64,000 nucleotides of DNA from Parazoarcus communis (GTDB taxonomy: Bacteria; Pseudomonadota; Gammaproteobacteria; Burkholderiales; Rhodocyclaceae), in NCBI RefSeq assembly GCF_003111665.1, contig NZ_CP022188.1:3658001-3722000 (forward strand), in the 5' to 3' direction. Numbering within the stretch: the stretch's first letter is position 1; the number at the start of each line of letters is the position of its first letter. Positions 8,066 to 15,495 of the stretch are shown piece after piece. The notes under the pieces are model-generated. The model ran no database searches. It was not told where the DNA came from and saw nothing but the letters and a program-made list of their open reading frames with translations. Made by a program: the position numbers and the translations under genes.

Positions 8066-10542
8066 GCAACCCTCCGCAACTGCATCGGGCGCAAGGTGTG
8101 GATGAAATAGCGTCGGTGTACCTCGTCGGAGAGCTTGAGCGCCGCGCCGATCGATTCGTTGAGCAGGGTGCCGAGGGTGCCGAGCGCGAGCTCGCAGTCA
8201 TCGGCCTCGAAGCGCGTGAGGTCGAAGTTGTCCAGGCGACGCGCCAGAGGGTCGATCATCAGCGAGGGGTAAGGGTGACCGAGCTCGCGCGAACTGCGTG
8301 CGAGATACTTCTGCAGGACGTCGACCTGGAATCCGACAGAGTGCGGATTGGTGCGATCAAATACCAGCAGGTGCAGAAGGGGCAGCAATTCCGGCATCCG
8401 ACGATAGCGCGCACGGTAGGTGACGATCGAGTTTGCAGCTTCCAGCAACCATTCGAACATCCGTTCGCGCGCCTCGGGTTTTGCCTGCATCGGCACGCTC
8501 ATCAGACCGGCAAGGCCCTCGAGGCGCTCGATGCGTCGTCCGAGGATCAGAAAACGCCAGCCTTCGTCGCGCGTCATGTCGTCCATGGCGAAACCGGCGA
8601 GCGAGATGCTCGACTGCATGACGCGGTCGATCGCGGACATTGCCTGGTCTGTGCTGCTGATGTCTTCCGATAGGAGTTGTTCGAGGCGGTTCAGCGCGTG
8701 CCAGTTGTCGGAAGAGAGGCGCTCTCGCACCTGGCTGGCGGAAAAGCTGAGGGCGCGAAGATTGCTCGCAACCGAACCGGGCTGGGTGTGGTCGAGCAGC
8801 GCGCGCAACAATTGTGATTGAACGTCGTCGGGTTTGTCCTCGTCTTCGGAATCAACCACGATGCCAAGGCGACGTGTGGCCTGCAGCAGCCCCGCAAGAC
8901 CTTGCTCTGCCTCGGAGTCGGTACTGGAAGCGCGGGCGAGTGCGGCGCGCAGCAAACGGGCGCTGGCTTCGACGCGCTCTGCGTAGCGTCCCATCCAGAA
9001 CAGGTTCTCACCCACGCGCGACGGAATGTCTGCTCCGCCACAGACGAGATCGATGACACCGAGCCGGCGCTTGAGCAGGGTATGCCGCACCACCGGCGCT
9101 TCTGCCCGTACCCAGGTGTCCTTCGACAGACCGCCGCGCTGCATCGAGATGACTTCCATGCCAGCGCGCGGTGCCACGCGACCGAGTGCGCCGGGCATCA
9201 CGGTGTAGCCCTCGGGCGTTGCGCTGGCGAAGACGCGGATGCCGACAGAGCGCGGTACGAGCCGATGGTTCCATACCGGCGCCTGGGATAGCCGCACCCA
9301 TTCCTGCGCTACGTAGGCGTGAGGCTGGGCGAGGATGCTTTCGATCATCCGCTTGCGCGCCTCGCCCTTGAGCTCATGGCCAAAGACGGCCTCCATCCGC
9401 ATGCTGGGAAAGGCGGGCTTGATCACGAGTTCGTCGAGATGCTCGAGCACGTATTCAAGGGCAGGCGGCTCGCCGCACCACCAACTCGCGACCGATGGCA
9501 TGGCGATCTTCTCGCCCAGGAGACGTTCGCAGATTGCAGGCAGAAAGCCGAACAGGGCGCCGGACTCGAGCACGCTGCTGCCGATCGCATTGGCCATCAG
9601 TACGCGCCCGGCGCGGATTGCACCAAGCAGCCCTGCAACGCCGAGCGCCGAGTCCGAGCGCAGCTCGAGGGGATCGCAGAAATCGTCGTCGAGGCGTCTC
9701 AGAATGGCATGCACCCGGCGCAGACCTCGCAATGTCTTGAGGTAGACCGTGTTGTCGCGCACCGTGAGATCCTGCCCTTCGACCAGGGGGAAGCCCAGGT
9801 AGCGCGCAAGGAAGGCGTGCTCGAAATAGGTTTCGTTGTAGGGGCCGGGCGTGAGCAGAATGGTCAGCGGGACTTCGCCATCGGACGGCGCCAGTCGCGC
9901 GAGACTGTCCTGCATGGTGCGGAAATAATTGGCTAGCGGATTGACGTGCAGTTCACGGAAGGCGTCGGGGAAAGCCCGTGAAACGATGATCCGGTTCTGC
10001 AACGCATAGCCGGCACCCGAAGGGCCCTGCGTGCGGTCGGCAATCACCCACCACTGACCGTCCGGTGCGCGCGCAAGATCGGCCGCATAGCTGAAAAGCC
10101 AGACATTGCCTGGTGGCACGACCCCGCGTGAGGGCCACTTGAATCCATGCTGCCCGAACACCAGTGCCGATGGCAGCAATCCCTCGGAGAGCAGGTGTTG
10201 CGGCCCGTACAGGTCGGCAAGAATCGCGTTCATCAGGCGCGCACGCTGCGAGATTGCTGACGACAGCATCTGCCATTCGTCATTACCGACGATTAGCGGC
10301 AGCATGTCGAGCTCCCAGGGGCGTTTGGTGCCCTTGGGGTCCGCGTAAACGTTGTAACTGACACCGTCCGCTTCGATCGCACCGCGCACGAAATCCGACC
10401 GTTGGGTCAGGAGGTCGTCGGAGAAGCTCTCGATCCGGTCGGCAAAGGCCTGCCAGTGAGGACGTGCCGTACCACTTTCGGACAACATTTCGTCGAAACG
10501 ATTGTCGCTGAACGGGTAGTTGTTTATGAGACCAGCCGGCAT
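8062..10542 (-). CDS. Circularly permuted ATP-grasp / alpha-E fusion protein (DUF404-DUF407-DUF403)
   Basis: This is a fused protein of 826 residues from the ATG at 10542. The N-terminal part (to about residue 490) is the circularly permuted ATP-grasp (DUF404/407), with LYGPQHLL, ARAPDGQWWVIADRTQGPSG and the ELRSDSALGVAGL region. The C-terminal part (from about 508) is the helical alpha-E (DUF403) domain, starting SRVGENLFWMGRYAERVE. ATP-grasp enzymes join a carboxylate to an amine via acyl phosphate; the product here is unknown. A TTG at 10554 would add four residues, but family members begin at the MPA equivalent. The 3' end overlaps the small transglutaminase by 4 bp. Confidence 0.93.
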   Translation of the reverse strand: MPAGLINNYPFSDNRFDEMLSESGTARPHWQAFADRIESFSDDLLTQRSDFVRGAIEADGVSYNVYADPKGTKRPWELDMLPLIVGNDEWQMLSSAISQRARLMNAILADLYGPQHLLSEGLLPSALVFGQHGFKWPSRGVVPPGNVWLFSYAADLARAPDGQWWVIADRTQGPSGAGYALQNRIIVSRAFPDAFRELHVNPLANYFRTMQDSLARLAPSDGEVPLTILLTPGPYNETYFEHAFLARYLGFPLVEGQDLTVRDNTVYLKTLRGLRRVHAILRRLDDDFCDPLELRSDSALGVAGLLGAIRAGRVLMANAIGSSVLESGALFGFLPAICERLLGEKIAMPSVASWWCGEPPALEYVLEHLDELVIKPAFPSMRMEAVFGHELKGEARKRMIESILAQPHAYVAQEWVRLSQAPVWNHRLVPRSVGIRVFASATPEGYTVMPGALGRVAPRAGMEVISMQRGGLSKDTWVRAEAPVVRHTLLKRRLGVIDLVCGGADIPSRVGENLFWMGRYAERVEASARLLRAALARASSTDSEAEQGLAGLLQATRRLGIVVDSEDEDKPDDVQSQLLRALLDHTQPGSVASNLRALSFSASQVRERLSSDNWHALNRLEQLLSEDISSTDQAMSAIDRVMQSSISLAGFAMDDMTRDEGWRFLILGRRIERLEGLAGLMSVPMQAKPEARERMFEWLLEAANSIVTYRARYRRMPELLPLLHLLVFDRTNPHSVGFQVDVLQKYLARSSRELGHPYPSLMIDPLARRLDNFDLTRFEADDCELALGTLGTLLNESIGAALKLSDEVHRRYFIHTLRPMQLRRVA

Positions 10543-10594
10543 GTTTGCACACAATGACGCCGCACCCCGGGAACACCCGGGGGCGGCGTGCCTA

Positions 10595-13500
10595 TTAATA
10601 ATGGCGCAAGTCTAGCGTGAAAGGGAACTCCGGGTGTGTGCGAACTTCACCAACGGTCATCTTGCCGGGGGTGTGTCCCAGCTGGAAGAAGCGTGCGATG
10701 CGACGGCTTTCTGCGGCGAATGCATTGACCGGAAAGTCGTCGTAGTTGCGTCCGCCCGGGTGCACCACGTGGTACTGGCAGCCGCCAATACTGCGCTGGT
10801 TCCAGGTGTCCACCAGATCGAAGGTGAGCGGGCTGTCTATGCCGATCGTCGGATGCAAGGCCGACGGCGGCTGCCAGGCACGATACCGGACGCCAGCGAC
10901 GAATTCGCCAACCACACCGGTCGGCTGCATCGGGACCGGAACACCGTTGCAGGTGACGACGTAGCGATCCGGCGCCGCGCCGGTGAGTTTCACCTGAACG
11001 CGTTCGAGCGAGGAATCGACGTAACGGGCGGTGCCACCCGCGGCGCCTTCTTCGCCCATGACGTGCCAGGGTTCAAGCGCAGCGCGAATCTCGAGCGTCA
11101 TCCCCTTGACCGTGTAGTCGCCGTACTTCGGGCAACGGAACTCGAGATGTGACGCGAACCATTCCGCCTTGATCGGATAGCCGTCCGCCTGGAGATTCTC
11201 CATGACGTCGCAGAAATCCTGCCAGATGAAATGCGGCAGCAGGAAGCGGTCATGCAGTTCCGTTCCCCAGCGCACGAGCTTCGGCGGTGTGTAGGGGGCT
11301 TTCCAGAAGCGTGCGATCAGCGCCCGCAGCAACAGTTGCTGCGCCAGGCTCATGCGTGCGTGCGGCGGCATCTCGAAGGCGCGCATCTCGAGCAGGCCGA
11401 GGCGGCCGGTAGGTCCGTCGGGCGAGTACAGCTTGTCGATGCAGAACTCTGCGCGGTGGGTATTGCCGCTGACGTCGATCAGCAGGTTGCGCAGCAGGCG
11501 GTCGACCATCCACGGCGGGCAGCCGTCCGGCGATGATTCGATGACCCGCGTCATCTCCTTGAACGCAAGTTCGATCTCTGCAACGGAGTCGTTGCGGGCT
11601 TCGTCGATGCGCGGTGCCTGTGAGGTCGGGCCAATGAACATGCCCGAGAACAGATAGGACAGGCTCGGATGGTTGTGCCAGAAGCTGATCAGGCTGCGCA
11701 GGAGATCCGGCCGGCGCAGGAAGGGCGAGTCGGCTGGTGTTGCGCCCCCCATCACGAAGTGGTTGCCGCCACCGGTGCCGGTGTGGCGTCCGTCGACCAT
11801 GAACTTCTCGCTCGACAGACGGGAATGGTGAGCCGCTTCGTACAGGTGCTCGGTCTGATCGACGAGTTCGTCCCAGCTCGTTGCCGGATGCACGTTGACC
11901 TCGACGACGCCGGGGTCGGGCGTGATGCGGAAGTGCTGGACACGGGGGTCGCGCGGCGGCTCGTAGCCTTCAAGCATGACAGGCTGTTCGAGGTCTTCGG
12001 CGGTCGCCTCGATTGCCGCAACGATCTCGAGGTAATCCTCAAGGCTTTCGGTCGGCGGCATGAAAATGTAAAGGACGCCGTTACGTGCCTCCGCGCACAT
12101 GGCGGTGCGCGAAATCCAGCCTGCGGATTGCTTGAGTTCCGGACGGCGCCCGGTCGATTCCGCCAGCGAGCTCGTACCACCATGGGCTGGTGTCGTCGAA
12201 ACACCCCTACCAGCGCCACTGTCGGCACCGACGCCGGTCACGACGCCAGTACTGCCGGAACGGCGCAAGGTCGCGCCATCGAGTCGCGATGCGGGTCCCA
12301 ACTGGTGTTTGAGCGCGGCATGCGCCGGCAGCGGTGGGTAATAATCGAAGGGGTCGGGCTGATGGATGACGGGACGGTCACCCGGGGCGGCCCAGGGCTG
12401 CGAATCGAGCGGGAGACGGTAGCCCATGGGCGAGTCGCCGGGGAACAGGTAGCAGCGTTCGCTGCGCAGGAACCACGGCCCGGTCTGCCATTCGCCTGAA
12501 ACGGCATTGCGGGTGATGGGCAAGGCATACCCAGAGACTGTGGCAAGCCCCTGGGTAAACACCTTCATCAGGCGCTCGCGTTCCATCTCGTCATCGAGCC
12601 GCGCGTCGAACGGGTCGACGTTTGCCGGCAGGCGACGCTCGCGCCACATGTAATAGAACACATCCTCGTAGGCGGGGAAGACGTATTCGGGTGCAAGGCC
12701 GAGCTTGTCGGCGACGCCTCGAAGGAAGTTTCCGGCGACGAGATCGTCAGCCTTACCCGGCTTGCTTTCGTCGGCAATCAGTTCCGGACGCGACCACATC
12801 GGCTCGCCGTCCTTGCGCCAGTAGCAGTTCAGCGACCAGCGCGGCAGCTGCTCACCCGGATACCACTTGCCCTGGCCAAAGTGCACCAGCCCGTTCGGAC
12901 CGTATTTGTTGCGCAGGCGGTGATACAGGTCGGTCGACAGACGCTTCTTGTCCGGGCCCATGGCCGCGGTGTTCCATTCGTCGCCTTCGGCATCGTCCAC
13001 CGAAACGAAAGTGGGTTCGCCACCCTGGGTGAGGCGTACGTCGTGCTCGTTGAGCTCGCCGTCGATTGCATGTCCTAGGCGTACGATCTCGTCCCACTGC
13101 TGTTCGGAGTATGGCTTGGTTACCCGGGGCGCTTCCCAGATCCGGGTGACCTTCATCTCGTGCTCGAAGGTGACCTCGCACTTCTCGAGTGCGCCGGTGA
13201 TGGGCGCAGCAGACGTTGGGTCGGGCGAGCAGGCGAGGGGAATGTGGCCTTCGCCGGCGAACAGGCCCGAGGTCGGATCGAGGCCGATCCAGCCCGCGCC
13301 GGGCAGATAGACTTCGCACCATGCGTGGAGGTCGGTGAAGTCCTTTTCCGGTCCGCTCGGACCGTCCAGCGACTTGACGTCGGCGGTGAGCTGGATCAGG
13401 TAGCCGGATACGAAACGCGCAGCGAGGCCGAGGTGGCGCATCAGCTGTACGAGAAGCCATGCCGAGTCGCGGCACGAGCCGGACTTCTTGACCAGCGTTT

Positions 13501-14011
13501 CTTCCGGTGTCTGTACGCCGGGTTCAAGGCGAATCAGATAGCCGATATGGGAGTAAAGGTCGCTATTGACCTTGACCAGGAAGTCGACGCTGCGGCGTTC
13601 GGTGAGGTCGATCGTCTCCAGGTACTCCTCGAACTTCGGCGTCAGCGGAAGTTTGAGCAGGTAGGGCGCAAGCTCGTGGTTCTGTGATGCTTCGTACTTG
13701 AACGGAAAGTTTTCCGCATAGGGCTCAAGGAAGAAGGCAAAGGGGTTGATCACCGACATTTCGGCGACAAGATCGACCTGGACCTTGAAGTGGTCGGTCG
13801 GCTTCTCGAACACGAGCCGGGCAAGGTAGTTCGACTGGGGATCCTGCTGCCAGTTGATGAAGTGATCTTCGGGAAGCACCCGAAGCGAATACGAAAGGAT
13901 GCTGGTCCGGCTATGCGGCGCCGGACGCAGACGGACAACCTGCGGGCCAAGGTTGATCGGGCGATCGTAGTGATAGGTGGTGACGTGAGACAGCGCCACA
14001 TGAATCGACAT
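10595..14011 (-). CDS. Large transglutaminase-DUF2126 protein
   Basis: The protein has 1138 residues. The N-terminal third is a transglutaminase N-domain plus a core with an apparently complete triad: Cys180 (SGSCRDSAW), His229 (TDLHAWCEV) and Asp245 (GLDPTSG). The rest is DUF2126, from about HDVRLTQGGEPTFVSVDD (residue 323) to the C-terminus. A Ser/Thr/Gly-rich segment at about 573-628 looks like a flexible linker inside DUF2126. The start has AAGGAAG about 7 bp upstream. It leads the minus-strand cluster, 52 bp before the ATP-grasp fusion, and lies behind a sigma-54-type promoter at 14051-14065. Confidence 0.93.
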   Translation of the reverse strand: MSIHVALSHVTTYHYDRPINLGPQVVRLRPAPHSRTSILSYSLRVLPEDHFINWQQDPQSNYLARLVFEKPTDHFKVQVDLVAEMSVINPFAFFLEPYAENFPFKYEASQNHELAPYLLKLPLTPKFEEYLETIDLTERRSVDFLVKVNSDLYSHIGYLIRLEPGVQTPEETLVKKSGSCRDSAWLLVQLMRHLGLAARFVSGYLIQLTADVKSLDGPSGPEKDFTDLHAWCEVYLPGAGWIGLDPTSGLFAGEGHIPLACSPDPTSAAPITGALEKCEVTFEHEMKVTRIWEAPRVTKPYSEQQWDEIVRLGHAIDGELNEHDVRLTQGGEPTFVSVDDAEGDEWNTAAMGPDKKRLSTDLYHRLRNKYGPNGLVHFGQGKWYPGEQLPRWSLNCYWRKDGEPMWSRPELIADESKPGKADDLVAGNFLRGVADKLGLAPEYVFPAYEDVFYYMWRERRLPANVDPFDARLDDEMERERLMKVFTQGLATVSGYALPITRNAVSGEWQTGPWFLRSERCYLFPGDSPMGYRLPLDSQPWAAPGDRPVIHQPDPFDYYPPLPAHAALKHQLGPASRLDGATLRRSGSTGVVTGVGADSGAGRGVSTTPAHGGTSSLAESTGRRPELKQSAGWISRTAMCAEARNGVLYIFMPPTESLEDYLEIVAAIEATAEDLEQPVMLEGYEPPRDPRVQHFRITPDPGVVEVNVHPATSWDELVDQTEHLYEAAHHSRLSSEKFMVDGRHTGTGGGNHFVMGGATPADSPFLRRPDLLRSLISFWHNHPSLSYLFSGMFIGPTSQAPRIDEARNDSVAEIELAFKEMTRVIESSPDGCPPWMVDRLLRNLLIDVSGNTHRAEFCIDKLYSPDGPTGRLGLLEMRAFEMPPHARMSLAQQLLLRALIARFWKAPYTPPKLVRWGTELHDRFLLPHFIWQDFCDVMENLQADGYPIKAEWFASHLEFRCPKYGDYTVKGMTLEIRAALEPWHVMGEEGAAGGTARYVDSSLERVQVKLTGAAPDRYVVTCNGVPVPMQPTGVVGEFVAGVRYRAWQPPSALHPTIGIDSPLTFDLVDTWNQRSIGGCQYHVVHPGGRNYDDFPVNAFAAESRRIARFFQLGHTPGKMTVGEVRTHPEFPFTLDLRHY

Positions 14012-14050
14012 GGATGCTTCCTTTTCGCTGGCAGAATGTTCTGTGTTGGA

Positions 14051-14065
14051 GCAATTCCCGCGCCA
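14051..14065 (-). promoter_or_regulatory. Sigma-54 (-24/-12) promoter of the transglutaminase cluster
   Basis: Read on the minus strand, TGGCGCG-GGAA-TTGC (followed by TCC) matches the sigma-54 consensus TGGCACG-N4-TTGCW at all but one position, with the required GG and GC ten bases apart. It would start transcription near 14040, leaving a leader of about 29 nt that contains the ribosome site of the DUF2126 gene. A sigma-54 promoter needs an enhancer-binding activator such as NtrC. Confidence 0.72.
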
Positions 14066-14104
14066 TGTGAAAACAATCAGATTCGGCAGGAAATGTACGG
14101 TTTA

Positions 14105-14141
14105 TGCACCACAATCGGGCGTGCCCGTTTTTGGGGCGCAC
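14105..14141. promoter_or_regulatory. Possible activator-binding region between the divergent transglutaminase and M20 genes
   Basis: TGCACC at 14105-14110 with GTGC at 14121-14124, and GTGCCC at 14121-14126 with GGGGCGCAC at 14133-14141, form two imperfect GC-rich inverted repeats. They lie roughly 65-105 bp upstream of the predicted sigma-54 start, the right distance for an enhancer. The half-site spacing (11 and about 6 bp) does not fit the NtrC rule of TGCAC-N7-GTGCA, so the activator cannot be named. Confidence 0.35.
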
Positions 14142-14258
14142 CTGAATTGGTTGGTTGGGCTCTATTCTCCCCTTTTCACGCTGCGCGGCAATGACGGATA
14201 ACCTGTAATACACTGGAAGCAACCCAAAGCACAGACAGGCCCGAGCCATAGCGAGATC

Positions 14259-15431
14259 ATGAGTGTCATTGACCGAGTTCGTCCAGCCCATTCCCGCCTG
14301 AAGGCAATTCGTCGCGATATCCATGCGCACCCCGAGCTCGCCTTCAAGGAACACCGGACCGCAGCGGTCGTCGTGAAGGAGCTCGAAGCGGCGGGTATAG
14401 AGGTGCATCAGGGTATCGGCGGTACCGGCGTGGTCGGCGTGATTCGCGCCGGTCGCAGTCTGTGCGCCATCGGGCTTCGCGCCGACATGGATGCGCTCTC
14501 GATCACAGAGCGCAATACCTTCGAGCACCGCTCGACGCACGCGGGCTGCATGCACGCCTGCGGTCACGATGGCCATACCACCATGCTGCTCGGGGCGGCG
14601 CAGGTACTGGCCGAACACAAAGGCTTCGATGGCACCGTCTATCTGATCTTCCAGCCCGCAGAAGAGGGCGAGGGCGGCGGCCGCGTCATGATCGAGGACG
14701 GCTTGTTCGAGCGTTTTCCGATGGAGTCCGTGTTCGGCATGCACAACTGGCCGGGCATTCCGGCAGGGCAGTTTGCGGTGCACGCAGGCCCGGTAATGGC
14801 CAGCGCAGATCGCTTCGATATCCGTATTCTCGGCACCGGTGCCCATGCCGCAATGCCCCACCTTGGCGCCGACCCGGTCGCGGCCGGTGCCGCGCTGGTG
14901 CAGGCAATCCAGACCATCGTATCGCGCACGCTGGACCCGGCGGACGCAGCCGTGGTGTCGGTGACGCAGTTTCACGCCGGAGAGGCCTACAACGTGATTC
15001 CGGATCGCGCCGAGCTTTCCGGTACCGTGCGCGCATTCTCCGAGTTCGTGCAACAGCGTATCGAGCAGCGCCTGGGAGAGCTCTGCGTGGGCATCGGCGA
15101 GGCGTTTGGCGTGCGTGTCGAGTTCGAGTACCGCCGCGGCTATCCGCCGACAATCAACACCCCATCCGAAGCAGCGCTTTGTGTGGAGACCGCAGCCAGC
15201 CTGGCAGGCGCAGACAAGGTCGACACGACTGCCAGACCAAGCATGGGGGCGGAGGATTTCTCCTATTTCCTGCAGCGCAAACCCGGTGCCTATGTATGGA
15301 TCGGCAACGGTCCGGGTGAGGGCGGCTGCATGCTGCACAATCCGAACTACGACTTCAACGACGAGATTCTTCCCGTCGGCGTGGCCTACTGGGTGGAGCT
15401 GGTAAAGCGCCTTCTTCCGGCCGGAGCTTGA
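14259..15431 (+). CDS. M20-family amidohydrolase (hippurate hydrolase-like)
   Basis: This 390-residue M20D peptidase-fold enzyme resembles HipO, amino-acid N-deacylases and IAA-amino-acid hydrolases. Metal-site motifs are seen in order: IHAHPELAFKEH, RADMDAL, MHACGHDGHTTMLLG, FQPAEEGEGGG, MHNWPG and the C-terminal MGAEDFSYF. It should hydrolyse an N-acyl amino acid or small amide; the acyl group cannot be read from sequence. It is divergent from the transglutaminase cluster across a 247-bp gap and is followed 64 bp later by the permease gene. Confidence 0.92.
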   Translation: MSVIDRVRPAHSRLKAIRRDIHAHPELAFKEHRTAAVVVKELEAAGIEVHQGIGGTGVVGVIRAGRSLCAIGLRADMDALSITERNTFEHRSTHAGCMHACGHDGHTTMLLGAAQVLAEHKGFDGTVYLIFQPAEEGEGGGRVMIEDGLFERFPMESVFGMHNWPGIPAGQFAVHAGPVMASADRFDIRILGTGAHAAMPHLGADPVAAGAALVQAIQTIVSRTLDPADAAVVSVTQFHAGEAYNVIPDRAELSGTVRAFSEFVQQRIEQRLGELCVGIGEAFGVRVEFEYRRGYPPTINTPSEAALCVETAASLAGADKVDTTARPSMGAEDFSYFLQRKPGAYVWIGNGPGEGGCMLHNPNYDFNDEILPVGVAYWVELVKRLLPAGA

Positions 15432-15495
15432 GCCACGTATTGAACCGATTCACCGCGGGACCGTCCATCTCCGCATTACGTCCCGTTAGCAGCCC

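Noticed and set aside
14105..14124. A canonical NtrC site upstream of the sigma-54 promoter
   Set aside because: TGCAC and GTGC are 11 bp apart rather than 7, so the site does not meet the NtrC rule. It is kept only as a possible activator region.
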